Notes: generated by a model from the letters alone, not told the origin. A stretch of 8,168 nt of DNA from Pseudomonadota bacterium (GCA_023424585.1 JAFADT010000195.1:1-8168); one strand, 5' to 3'; positions 1-7,350 are shown, numbered from the stretch's first letter. A program made the numbers and translations.

Positions 1-297
1 CTCCTTCGCCCCCGCCGCCAGCGCCTTGTCCATCAGCGCGTCGACGGCGGCCCGGCTCTCCGCCGACAGGGCGATGATGACCGCCGTGGACGTCTTCGTG
101 TCCGCGACCTCCTTGCGGATGAAGCTCTTGAAGAAGGGCTTCACCAGGAGCATCGCGTAGATGTCCTCGGTGATGACCATGCACGTGGCGTTGGCGTCGG
201 TGAACTGGGGGTTGAACGTGTAGCCCAGCTTCGTGAAGAAACCGACCGCGCGGTCCAGCGACTCGACGGGGAGGTTGACGAAGATCTTGGTGCCCAT
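1..297 (-). CDS. VOC-family (glyoxalase/dioxygenase fold) protein, 3' end cut by window edge
   Basis: Only the first 99 residues lie in the window; members of this family are usually about 130 residues, so roughly the last quarter is missing. The N-terminus (MGTKIFVNLPVESLDRAVGF), followed by FFTKLGY and FNPQFTD near residues 21-34, is the typical first beta-alpha-beta unit of small VOC proteins often labelled glyoxalase or extradiol-dioxygenase-like. The segment around residues 73-97 (AVIIALSAES, then a helix ending KALAAGAKE) fits the start of the second unit. No metal ligands can be judged because the second half is absent, so the reaction and substrate are unknown. The start is supported by AGGAGA on the minus strand at 304-309, six bases before the ATG. 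The FAD oxidase lies 124 bases upstream on the same strand; co-transcription is possible but not shown. Confidence 0.85.
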   Translation of the reverse strand, partial: MGTKIFVNLPVESLDRAVGFFTKLGYTFNPQFTDANATCMVITEDIYAMLLVKPFFKSFIRKEVADTKTSTAVIIALSAESRAAVDALMDKALAAGAKE

Positions 298-335
298 GGT
301 GCGTCTCCTGATGGAAGGAAAGGGGATGAGGTGAA

Positions 336-357
336 CGTCGCCTTCATCCACGCGACG
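336..357. repeat. Inverted repeat in the leader of the VOC gene
   Basis: CGTCGC (336-341) and GCGACG (352-357) are perfect inverted arms around a 10-base spacer, inside the 124-base gap upstream of the VOC gene. The hexamer GAACGT also occurs twice here as a direct repeat (333-338 and 357-362). A further dyad, ATCAG-G-CTGAT, lies at 380-390. Any of these could be an operator or a small leader hairpin. In DNA this GC-rich, short arms also arise by chance. Confidence 0.2.
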
Positions 358-421
358 AACGTGTCTCCGCCGGATCGACATCAGGCTGATTTTTCCTCGC
401 GCCGCCGCCAACCCGCTGGAA

Positions 422-1792
422 TCACAGCAGCTTGCCGGGGTTGAGCAGGCCCAGCGGATCGAGCGCGCCCTTGATCGCCTGGTGCAGGCGCAGCGTCTCC
501 GGGCCCAGCTGCGCGCCCAGGAAGCCGCGCTTGAGGGACCCCACGCCGTGCTCGCCCGTGATGGTGCCTCCCAGCGCCAGCGCGGCGCGCAGGATGTCGT
601 CGAACGCGTCCTTCGCCCGCGCCAGCGCCACCGGATCCTTCCGGTCGAACACGACGGTCGGGTGCATGTTCCCGTCGCCCGCGTGCCCGAACGTCCCGAT
701 GAGCACCCCGTGCTTCACCGCGATGCGCTCCACCTCCGCGAGCAGCTCCGGGATGCGCACGACGGGCACGCCCACGTCGTCCAGCAACGTGGCGCCGCGC
801 TGCTCCAGCGCCGGGAAGGCGAAGCGCCGGGCCCCCATGAGCAGCTCGCCCTCGGTCTCGTCGGCGGTGCTCATCACGGAGGTCGCGCCGGCCCGCTCGC
901 AGGCCGCGACCATCAGCGCCAGCTCCTCTTCCCCCTGCACGCCACCCGCGTCGGAGCGCGCCAGGAGCAGGGCCTCGGCTTCGACGTCCAGGCCCATGGG
1001 CTTCCAAGCCTCCACGGCGCGCACGGTGGTGCGATCCATCAGCTCCAGCAAGGACGGGCGCGTGCGCTCCATGATGTCGCAGACGGCCGTGCCCGCGCTC
1101 ACCAGCGTCGGGAACGCGGCCACCAGCGTCGTCGCCTTCGGGGGACGGGGGCGCAGCCGCAGCGTGGCCTCGGTGAGGACGCCCAGCGTGCCCTCGGAGC
1201 CGACGAAGAGGCGCGTCAGGTCGTAGCCCGCCACGTTCTTCACCGTCCGCCCACCGGTGCGCACCACCGTGCCGTCCGCGAGCACCGCCTCCAGCCCCAG
1301 CACCGCGTCGCCCGTCACGCCGTACTTCACGCAGCACAGGCCTCCCGCGTTGGTGGCCAGGTTGCCGCCGATGGAGGAGAACTCCCAGCTCGCGGGATCC
1401 GGCGCGTACCAGAGGCCCTGCTCCGCGGCGGCGGCCTTCACCGCGCCGTTGAGCGCGCCGGGCTGCACGACGGCCAGCAGCCCGCGTCGGTCCACCTCCA
1501 GGATGCGGTTCATCCGCATGAGCGACAGGACGATGCAGCCGTCGCTCGCGTTCGCGCCACCCGACAGACCCGAGCCCGCGCCCCGGGGGACCACCGGTAC
1601 CCGCAGCGCTGTCGCCACGCGGAGCACGGCCTGGACCTCGGCGGTGGACCCGGGCCGCACCAGCACCGCCGGCATGCCCGAGGTGGCCCACTCCGCCTGG
1701 TCGTGACGGTGCGCCGTGAGCACGTCCGGATCCGTGATGACCGCTTCGGCCGGCAACACCTCTCGCAGTGCCCGCTCCACGTCGACCGTCAT
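422..1792 (-). CDS. FAD-linked oxidase, GlcD / D-2-hydroxyacid dehydrogenase type
   Basis: A complete 456-residue flavoprotein of the VAO/PCMH fold, the usual length for GlcD-like or D-lactate dehydrogenase-like enzymes. The FAD-binding domain comes first: [12 protein letters not shown] at residues 69-80 (pyrophosphate loop), [12 protein letters not shown] at 140-151, and [21 protein letters not shown] at about 184-204. The C-terminal substrate domain carries [10 protein letters not shown] at 369-378 and GEHGVG at 413-418. By analogy with D-2-hydroxyglutarate dehydrogenase and D-lactate dehydrogenases, His370, His377 and Glu413 would hold a divalent metal and His414 would act as base. The likely reaction is oxidation of a D-2-hydroxyacid (glycolate, D-lactate or similar) with electrons leaving through FAD; the substrate cannot be read from sequence. 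No GlcE or GlcF partner is seen nearby. An in-frame ATG at 1849 would add 19 residues, but AAGGAGG sits just before the ATG at 1792, so I chose that one. Confidence 0.93.
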   Translation of the reverse strand: MTVDVERALREVLPAEAVITDPDVLTAHRHDQAEWATSGMPAVLVRPGSTAEVQAVLRVATALRVPVVPRGAGSGLSGGANASDGCIVLSLMRMNRILEVDRRGLLAVVQPGALNGAVKAAAAEQGLWYAPDPASWEFSSIGGNLATNAGGLCCVKYGVTGDAVLGLEAVLADGTVVRTGGRTVKNVAGYDLTRLFVGSEGTLGVLTEATLRLRPRPPKATTLVAAFPTLVSAGTAVCDIMERTRPSLLELMDRTTVRAVEAWKPMGLDVEAEALLLARSDAGGVQGEEELALMVAACERAGATSVMSTADETEGELLMGARRFAFPALEQRGATLLDDVGVPVVRIPELLAEVERIAVKHGVLIGTFGHAGDGNMHPTVVFDRKDPVALARAKDAFDDILRAALALGGTITGEHGVGSLKRGFLGAQLGPETLRLHQAIKGALDPLGLLNPGKLL

Positions 1793-1797
1793 GAAGG

Positions 1798-1804
1798 CCT
1801 CCTT
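1798..1804 (-). promoter_or_regulatory. Ribosome binding site deciding the FAD oxidase start
   Basis: AAGGAGG on the minus strand lies five bases before the ATG at 1792. It is the strongest Shine-Dalgarno match in the window. It favours [13 protein letters not shown] as the true N-terminus over the longer in-frame start at 1849. Confidence 0.8.
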
Positions 1805-1944
1805 GGCCTGCTCCGGAGGTGAACGCCTGGCTGGCCGCCCGTCATCCATCCCCTGGCTCCGGACCCCAGCTTGCCTCGGGGCCGCAGCCGCTTCATCCAG
1901 AAGGTCACCCGCGACGGACGGATTCAGGGGAAGATGCGGCCCGG

Positions 1945-3396
1945 ATGCAGACCCGGACAGACGAAGCGGAGCTCATCCGAACGCTGGCACCCTTCGAGGG
2001 GCCGCCACCCGGGGACCTGCCCCCGCGCCTGTCGAATCCCTTCCACCCGGCGCCTCCTGGTCCCTGGGGACTCCGCGCGGCGGAGGCGCTCCAGCAACGG
2101 CTTCGGCGGGCCCCCGCGCATCACGAAGCCCTGTGGCGGCCGGGCGGCGGCAAGATGTTCGGCGTGCTGGTGGTCGCGGCGCCGGACGGACGGGTGGGGC
2201 ACCTGAGCGCGTTCTCCGGGATGCTCGGCGGTGCGTGGAGCGTGGAGGGCTTCGTGCCGCCCCTGTTCGACCCGGTGGCCCGCGACGCGTTCTGGCCCGC
2301 GGGCGAGGCGGCGCTGGCCGCGCTGGAACACCAGCATGCGGCGCTGTGCCGGGCCGTGGAGACGCTGCGGGCGCGGGGCGACACTGACGCCCTCCGGGAC
2401 GTGGAGGCGCGCCGGGCGGAAGTGGAGCACGTGCGCGCCGAGCGCTCGCGGGCCCTGTGGCGGCAGGTGACCCGGGGCTATGTCATTCCCAATGCGCGCG
2501 GTGAAACCCAGACACTGGCCGCGCTGTTCGAGCCCAGGCCGCCGCCTGGTGGCGCCGGTGATTGCGCGGCACCCAAGCTGCTGGCGTATGCCTTTCGCAA
2601 CCGATTGAAGCCCCTGGAGCTCGCGGAGTTCTGGTGGGGAGCACCGCCGCTCGACGGCCGCCGGGAGTCCGGTGCGTACTACCCGGCATGTGACAACAAG
2701 TGCGGCACGGTGCTGCCGTTCATGTTGCGAGGTTTGGCGGTGGACCTGCCGCCTCCCGCGACAGCCTCCGCCGGGCCGAGCGTCCTCCATGAAGACCCGT
2801 GGGTCCTCGTGGTCGACAAGCCCGTGGGCCTGCCCACGCTCCCCGGACGCCATGCGCCCCTGCGCGACTCGGTGCTCGTTCAGCTCCAGCCCCGGTTCCC
2901 CGAGCTGACCTCTGCCAGCTTCCTCCATGAACTGGACCCCGAGTCCTCCGGCCTCCTCGTCATCGCTCGGGACGCGGTGACGCGAGCCTCGCTCCAGCGC
3001 CAGCTCTCCCAGCGCGAGGCGGAGCACCGCCACGTCGCCTGGGTGGACGGCCGCGTGGAGGGCGATGCAGGCCTCATCGAGCTGCCGCTGCGCCCCGCGG
3101 TCCACGCCTCCCTGGAGGCCTGCGTGGACGCCCGCCACGGCAGGCGCACCCGGAGCGCGTGGAAGGTCCTCCATCGCGAGCCGGCCCGGACGCGGCTGGA
3201 GCTCATTCCAACGACCCACTCGCTCCTCACGTTGCGCATCCATGCCGCGCATCGCCTGGGCCTGGGAACGCCCATCACCGGGGACGCGCGCTTTGGAAGA
3301 GAGGCCGCCCGGCTGATGCTCCACGCCGAGGCGGTGGCCTTCGTGCACCCGCACACCGGCGAACGCCTGTCATTCACGTCGCCCGCGCCGTTCTGA
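1945..3396 (+). CDS. RluA-family pseudouridine synthase with long N-terminal extension and altered active-site motifs
   Basis: A 483-residue protein. Residues about 278-483 follow the RluA catalytic fold: [15 protein letters not shown] (287-301), [15 protein letters not shown] (328-342), GLIELPL (376-382), [11 protein letters not shown] (429-439), [11 protein letters not shown] (441-451) and a C-terminal LMLHAEA (457-463). Asp331 is the expected catalytic aspartate, so the role would be uridine-to-pseudouridine conversion in tRNA or rRNA. Three motifs are off consensus: HELD replaces HRLD, His363 sits where the K-x-Y-x-A-x-V motif has Tyr, and the TGRTHQ segment is not preserved, although Arg431 is. 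The N-terminal 270 residues contain GKMFGVLVV (69-77), FVPPLFD (103-109), a helical Glu/Arg-rich stretch (about 120-175), GDCAAPKLL (205-213), AEFWWG (227-232) and CDNKC (249-253). From memory, this layout matches the long RluA-like proteins of gammaproteobacteria. The start is ATG 1945, with a weak AGGGG 14 bases upstream; an in-frame ATG at 1819 would overlap the leader of the divergent oxidase. Confidence 0.8.
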   Translation: MQTRTDEAELIRTLAPFEGPPPGDLPPRLSNPFHPAPPGPWGLRAAEALQQRLRRAPAHHEALWRPGGGKMFGVLVVAAPDGRVGHLSAFSGMLGGAWSVEGFVPPLFDPVARDAFWPAGEAALAALEHQHAALCRAVETLRARGDTDALRDVEARRAEVEHVRAERSRALWRQVTRGYVIPNARGETQTLAALFEPRPPPGGAGDCAAPKLLAYAFRNRLKPLELAEFWWGAPPLDGRRESGAYYPACDNKCGTVLPFMLRGLAVDLPPPATASAGPSVLHEDPWVLVVDKPVGLPTLPGRHAPLRDSVLVQLQPRFPELTSASFLHELDPESSGLLVIARDAVTRASLQRQLSQREAEHRHVAWVDGRVEGDAGLIELPLRPAVHASLEACVDARHGRRTRSAWKVLHREPARTRLELIPTTHSLLTLRIHAAHRLGLGTPITGDARFGREAARLMLHAEAVAFVHPHTGERLSFTSPAPF

Positions 3397-3497
3397 AGCC
3401 TGACGGCGTGGGATGAACCCGCTGCAATTCACCCTCACCGCCACCTGCGACGGGGACGTCACCGAGCCCGGCACGGAGCGGGAACCATCGAGGAGAT

Positions 3498-3536
3498 GGT
3501 GCCAGCCAGGGCCCCCGCGTGGGGGCCTTCGGCACC
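3498..3536 (+). terminator. Strong two-part hairpin, possible terminator after the pseudouridine synthase
   Basis: The outer arms GGTGCC (3498-3503) and GGCACC (3531-3536) pair perfectly. Inside them AGGGCCCCC (3508-3516) pairs with GGGGGCCTT (3521-3529), with one G-T pair and a four-base loop. The two stems are separated by a four-by-one internal loop. The hairpin begins 101 bases after the stop codon of the pseudouridine synthase gene. There is no T-run after it, so it would be an atypical terminator or a stable 3' end structure. Its compensatory layout makes chance less likely than for a simple GC arm. Confidence 0.35.
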
Positions 3537-3555
3537 GCACGCTCCTGGGCGATGG

Positions 3556-3587
3556 GGTGGAGTCGCCGCGAGCCCCCGGCGTCCACC
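3556..3587 (+). repeat. Second intergenic hairpin
   Basis: GGTGGA (3556-3561) pairs with TCCACC (3582-3587). After a two-base bulge, CGCCG (3564-3568) pairs with CGGCG (3577-3581) around an eight-base loop. It lies 19 bases downstream of the stronger hairpin. The role is unknown; it could be part of the same structured 3' region. Confidence 0.25.
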
Positions 3588-3687
3588 GCGCGACACCGGG
3601 CTCGCCTGTCACCGACGCCCAACTCCGGCGCTCGTCGCGGCGGACGTCGGATGCCATGCACGGGCGTTGATCCCTCCTCCCAGGTGC

Positions 3688-3710
3688 TTGCGCGATTTCC
3701 ACGTTGCGCG
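3688..3710. repeat. Direct repeat upstream of the GTG-start gene
   Basis: TTGCGCG occurs at 3688-3694 and again at 3704-3710, a spacing of 16 bases start to start. It lies about 40-60 bases before the GTG at 3748, a reasonable place for a regulator site. There is no other support. Confidence 0.2.
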
Positions 3711-3730
3711 CATACCCAGGCTTTCGCGGT

Positions 3731-3737
3731 GGAGGGG
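3731..3737 (+). promoter_or_regulatory. Ribosome binding site deciding a GTG start
   Basis: GGAGGGG lies ten bases before GTG 3748. It is the only good Shine-Dalgarno match near the 5' end of the downstream gene. It supports a GTG start over the far upstream ATG at 3496 and over the internal ATG at 3781. Confidence 0.6.
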
Positions 3738-3747
3738 GAACGCGGTC

Positions 3748-4365
3748 GTGCTCGAACTCAAACCAGAACCCGGAGCCTGGATGCCGCTGTCGGGCGATGT
3801 GGAGCGCCATGCGCTGGACCATCCGTGGCCTTCCGCGGACCAGGGCAGCGTGCGCTTCGTCGTGGGCGAGGACTTCTTCCGCCTGGAGCATGACGCCCGG
3901 CTGGAGCTCTACCGCGACCTGTCCGAGCGGATGCTCGCCGTCTTCCGCGAGCTCACCCCGCCCGGCGGCTGGCTCTACGCGCTGGATCCGCAGCACCCCT
4001 GCTACCGCCTCTACCCGCACGTGTGCTTCGAGGCAGGCGCGACGCTGCAGGAGATGACCGGGCTCTACACGCGCCAGCACATGGAGCTGGTGGAGCGGGG
4101 CATCCACCCACCGTCGTTCGAGCCGCGCTGGGCCATGGACGTCCACCCGGCGGGGGACCCCGAACACCTCTTCGCGCCGCCGGACTTCCACTTCGTCTTC
4201 GCGGCGCGCTACCGCGTGGGCAACTTCGACGGGCTGGAGGCGCCGGGGCGGGGACCCATCGAGACGGAGACCTACGAGCTGCTGGGGCACCGCCTCATCG
4301 CCGCCGTGGACCGGAGCCCGCCGGCGCTCTTCCGACTCGCGCGCAGGCTGGGCCCCGACGACTAA
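3748..4365 (+). CDS. Uncharacterised protein, DUF2716-like
   Basis: A 205-residue soluble protein with no signal peptide or membrane segment. The open frame reaches back to 3496, but the part before 3748 is Arg/Pro-rich and looks non-coding, so I use GTG 3748. Recognisable stretches are WLYALDPQHPCYRLYPH (about 75-91), WAMDVHPAGDPEHLF (128-142), DFHFVFAARYRVGNF (146-160) and IETETYELLGHRL (171-183). From memory these resemble the conserved blocks of DUF2716, where a 'lDwQHpcY..dPH' block is followed by a 'pdgDyy.Fla.df..g.fG' block and a C-terminal 'G..Ll' helix. There is an extra segment of about 30 residues between the blocks (97-125). No function is known for that family. The gene ends 15 bases from the end of the convergent tautomerase-like gene, with no clear terminator between them. 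Confidence 0.75.
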   Translation: MLELKPEPGAWMPLSGDVERHALDHPWPSADQGSVRFVVGEDFFRLEHDARLELYRDLSERMLAVFRELTPPGGWLYALDPQHPCYRLYPHVCFEAGATLQEMTGLYTRQHMELVERGIHPPSFEPRWAMDVHPAGDPEHLFAPPDFHFVFAARYRVGNFDGLEAPGRGPIETETYELLGHRLIAAVDRSPPALFRLARRLGPDD

Positions 4366-4380
4366 GGTGAAGCCGGAACG

Positions 4381-4575
4381 TCAGGCCGGACGCGACACGG
4401 GGCGCGGGCGGGGCGCACCCTCGTAGTACAGGTTGGCGCGCCCCTCGCCGTAGACGACCAGCACCCGGTCGTTCTCCTCCAGGAGCCCCGAGGCCTTCTG
4501 CGTGGCCTTGCGGACCAGCGTGTCGAGCTGCGCCGGACCCTGCTTGCTGCTGGCCCGGACCGTGACGACTGGCAT
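4381..4575 (-). CDS. Small tautomerase-like protein (4-oxalocrotonate tautomerase family)
   Basis: A 64-residue protein beginning MPVVTVRAS, followed by an amphipathic helix (about 16-32, LDTLVRKATQKASGLL) and a second strand (DRVLVVYGE, 36-44). A proline straight after the initiator Met, one strand, one helix and a second strand in about 60 residues is the layout of the 4-oxalocrotonate tautomerase monomer, in which Pro1 is the catalytic base after Met removal. The catalytic arginines cannot be placed with certainty, and the Pro/Arg-rich tail (54-64) is not typical. An in-frame ATG at 4632 would add 19 residues and bury the proline. AGGAG at 4587-4591 (minus strand), 11 bases before ATG 4575, supports the short form. 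It is divergent from the exported protein at 4687. It could instead be an unrelated small protein. Confidence 0.55.
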   Translation of the reverse strand: MPVVTVRASSKQGPAQLDTLVRKATQKASGLLEENDRVLVVYGEGRANLYYEGAPRPRPVSRPA

Positions 4576-4650
4576 TCGGTGTTCCGCTCCTGGTGACCCT
4601 CCCGTGACGGACAGGAGGACGTGGCGTGTCATAGCCAACGGAACACTTCG

Positions 4651-4679
4651 TTGACAAGTGCGCGCTGCCACGGTGGATA
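4651..4679 (+). promoter_or_regulatory. Candidate promoter with consensus -35 box for the exported protein gene
   Basis: TTGACA at 4651-4656 matches the sigma-70 -35 consensus exactly. At 17-base spacing the -10 slot holds TGGATA (4674-4679), a poor match to TATAAT. Transcription from here would start at or just before ATG 4687, giving a transcript with almost no leader. The -35 is convincing; the -10 is not. Confidence 0.35.
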
Positions 4680-4686
4680 GGGCGAC

Positions 4687-5310
4687 ATGCTCCGCCTCGC
4701 TCGCGCCCTGCTGGTCGTCTGCCTCGCCCTGGTCTCCACCTCCGCCCGCGCGCAGTTGTCGCGCGACGCCACCGACCTGCGGGGCCACGTGTCGCCCACG
4801 CCCGCCTGGCTGCCCCGGGGCATCTTCCTGGGCGCGCAGTTCAACAACGGCGCGATCATCCCCAACCTGCACCTCCAGTGGGAGCTCACCCTCTTCCAGG
4901 ATCGCAAGGACGCGTGGATCGCCATCCTGGACGGGGGAGTGGGGTGGGCGGCGTCGTTGCCCGACACCGCGCTGTCTCGCGTGAACCTCGACCTGCCCGT
5001 GACGTCCTACTACGAGCACACCCTCCAGGCGGGCTTCGGCTACCGCAACCACCTGCCGGGCAAGATCCACTGGGGCTTCCAGGTGACGGCCGGGCCCACC
5101 TTCTATGGCGCCCACTTCACCACCCAGCCGCCGGACCGCCGCGTCGCGGGCACCGTCCAGGGCCGCTTCCAGCTTGGCTACCAGCTGCCGCGCGATGTGG
5201 GCGTGGGCGTGGCCGTGAACTACGCGGAGCCCTTCGGGCTGAAGAACCGCAGCCTCGCGCGCGACTTCGTGGGTGGCGTGAACGTCGGATTTTTCGCGGA
5301 TTGGCGGTAG
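4687..5310 (+). CDS. Exported beta-strand-rich protein, probably outer-membrane or periplasmic
   Basis: A 207-residue protein with a clear Sec signal peptide: Arg residues at positions 3 and 6, a hydrophobic core (LLVVCLALV, about 8-16) and STSARA before Gln23, so cleavage is expected after Ala22. Cys12 is not in a lipobox, so it is not a lipoprotein. The mature part alternates polar and hydrophobic residues in short strands separated by turns: FLGAQFNNGAII, LHLQWELTLFQ, WIAILDGGVGWAA, YYEHTLQAGFGY, HWGFQVTAGPTFYG, TVQGRFQLGYQL, GVGVAVNYAE and GGVNVGFFADW. Six to eight such strands are consistent with a small outer-membrane beta barrel, and the aromatic-rich last strand is typical of one. I do not recognise the family. 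The start at ATG 4687 has only a weak purine stretch (GGTGGATAGGG) before it. The FHA gene follows after 70 bases. Confidence 0.85.
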   Translation: MLRLARALLVVCLALVSTSARAQLSRDATDLRGHVSPTPAWLPRGIFLGAQFNNGAIIPNLHLQWELTLFQDRKDAWIAILDGGVGWAASLPDTALSRVNLDLPVTSYYEHTLQAGFGYRNHLPGKIHWGFQVTAGPTFYGAHFTTQPPDRRVAGTVQGRFQLGYQLPRDVGVGVAVNYAEPFGLKNRSLARDFVGGVNVGFFADWR

Positions 5311-5380
5311 CGGCGCGGTACACTCCATGAGCGAGAGCGGCCCCGCCTGCCGGTGCGGGTAGGGCGCCGCTTCCACGCCC

Positions 5381-5893
5381 ATGGCCGAGCTGCTCAGTGC
5401 CCACGTCGCGCGCTACCTGCGCAACCGCGAGGAGTTCGAACGGGGACTCCCGCCGGCGCTCCTCCTCTTCACGCCGCCCCTGGGCGGGGGGCCTCCCTCC
5501 GAGCTGGAGGAGTACCCGGTGCGCACGGTGACCCACGCGGGCCCTCCCACGCTGGGCCAGGACGAGCCCGTCGTCTTCCCGGTGCTCAAGTCCCAGGGCA
5601 ACGCCTTCGGCCGGGGCATCACCGTGGGGCGCACCGGCAACAACGACATCGTCCTGGATGACGGCAGTGTGTCCCGTTTTCACGCGTGGTTTTCGCGGGA
5701 CGCGGGGGATACCGGTTTTCTGCTGACGGATGCGGGCTCGAAGAACGGCTCGTACGTGGCCGGGGGCCGGCTGTTGGCGCGCAAGCCCGTGCCGGTGGAG
5801 GACGGGGTGCGGCTGCGCTTCGGCCAGGTGGAGGTCAGCTTCTACACGGCGGGCGGCTTCATGCGCCTGCTGGCGGTACGCCTGCAACCCTGA
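5381..5893 (+). CDS. FHA-domain protein
   Basis: A 170-residue protein whose C-terminal half is a forkhead-associated domain, which binds phosphothreonine peptides. The signature residues are all there: ITVGRTGNNDIVL (80-92), VSRFHA (97-102) and SKNGSYVAGGRLL (120-132), then DGVRLRFGQVEVSFY (141-155) as the last strands. Gly83-Arg84, Ser99-Arg100, His101 and Asn122-Gly123 are the conserved FHA positions. The first 75 residues are of unknown function: a basic/acidic helix (about 1-22), then a Pro/Gly-rich linker. An in-frame TAG at 5360-5362 fixes the N-terminus downstream of that point, and ATG 5381 is the first start after it. No good ribosome site precedes it. The PP2C phosphatase gene begins 57 bases after the stop, so the two probably act in one Ser/Thr phosphorylation pathway, the FHA protein recognising a phosphorylated partner. 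Confidence 0.92.
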   Translation: MAELLSAHVARYLRNREEFERGLPPALLLFTPPLGGGPPSELEEYPVRTVTHAGPPTLGQDEPVVFPVLKSQGNAFGRGITVGRTGNNDIVLDDGSVSRFHAWFSRDAGDTGFLLTDAGSKNGSYVAGGRLLARKPVPVEDGVRLRFGQVEVSFYTAGGFMRLLAVRLQP

Positions 5894-5897
5894 AGCC

Positions 5898-5927
5898 TTG
5901 CCACGTCTTCGGCGGACTGCGTAACGT
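5898..5927 (+). promoter_or_regulatory. Possible promoter before the PP2C gene
   Basis: TTGCCA at 5898-5903 (five of six to the -35 consensus) and TAACGT at 5922-5927 (three of six to the -10) are separated by 18 bases. They lie in the 57-base gap between the FHA and PP2C genes. If real, the phosphatase could be expressed apart from the FHA gene. The -10 is weak. Confidence 0.22.
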
Positions 5928-5950
5928 GCGGAGTCACCCTCTAGGCACGG

Positions 5951-7243
<1,293 letters not shown>

Positions 7244-7260
7244 GCGGGGAACCGGCTCCA

Positions 7261-7350
7261 CCGGCCCCCGGGACGTCCTCAACAGGACGCTCTGGAATTT
7301 CCCGGGGGAAACCGTCGTTGGGGGGCCGGCCTGGGAGTAAGGTCCCGGCC
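7261..7350 (+). other. Set of overlapping, mutually exclusive hairpins between the PP2C and regulatory-like genes
   Basis: Three structures share the same bases. CCGGCCCCC at 7261-7269 is a perfect complement of GGGGGCCGG at 7321-7329. The CCCCC at 7265-7269 is also needed for the 7265-7308 hairpin. GGCC at 7324-7327 plus GGGA at 7333-7336 can instead pair with TCCC at 7343-7346 plus GGCC at 7347-7350. The block ends nine bases before the ATG of the downstream gene. Competing pairings of this kind are the layout of attenuators and switches, but the high GC content makes chance pairing possible. Confidence 0.3.
7265..7308 (+). terminator. Long hairpin after the PP2C gene, possible terminator
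   Basis: CCCCCGGGA (7265-7273) pairs perfectly with TCCCGGGGG (7300-7308). Stacked on it, CGTCCT (7274-7279) pairs with AGGACG (7284-7289) around a CAAC loop, leaving a ten-base bulge (7290-7299). It starts 21 bases after the phosphatase stop codon, the usual place for a terminator. There is no T-run downstream, so intrinsic termination is uncertain. Confidence 0.4.

Larger units (their letters stand above)
3397..3747. other. Gene-poor intergenic stretch of about 350 bases
   Basis: I see no convincing gene here. An 85-codon frame starts at ATG 3413, 16 bases after the synthase stop codon. Its first 25 or so codons have the expected high third-position GC, but the rest turns into Arg/Pro/Ser-rich sequence with rare codons, and no clear ribosome site precedes it. 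It may be a gene remnant or chance. The region also holds two hairpins (3498-3536 and 3556-3587) and a short direct repeat (3688-3710), each listed separately. Confidence 0.5.

Noticed and set aside
380..390. ATCAG-G-CTGAT dyad followed by TTTT on the plus strand, considered as a terminator
   Set aside because: A one-base loop cannot form a five-pair hairpin, and no plus-strand gene ends here. At most it is a protein-binding dyad.
482..1822. 446-codon plus-strand open frame opposite the FAD oxidase
   Set aside because: Gln/Arg/His-rich translation with no recognisable motif; it is a shadow of the strongly supported oxidase gene.
1793..1944. Search for promoters in the divergent gap between the oxidase and the pseudouridine synthase
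   Set aside because: Promoters are expected here for both genes, but I found no -35/-10 pair good enough to report.
1924..3354. 476-codon minus-strand open frame opposite the pseudouridine synthase
   Set aside because: No domain signature and low-complexity composition; the plus strand carries conserved motifs throughout.
3496..3747. Upstream extension of the DUF2716-like frame to ATG 3496
   Set aside because: The added 84 residues are Arg/Pro/Ala-rich, overlap the strong hairpin at 3498-3536, and lack a ribosome site, whereas GGAGGGG precedes GTG 3748.
5327..5362. Eleven-codon frame (MSESGPACRCG) upstream of and in frame with the FHA gene
   Set aside because: Too short and without a clear ribosome site. 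It could be an upstream leader peptide or chance; the only firm use is that its TAG limits the FHA N-terminus.
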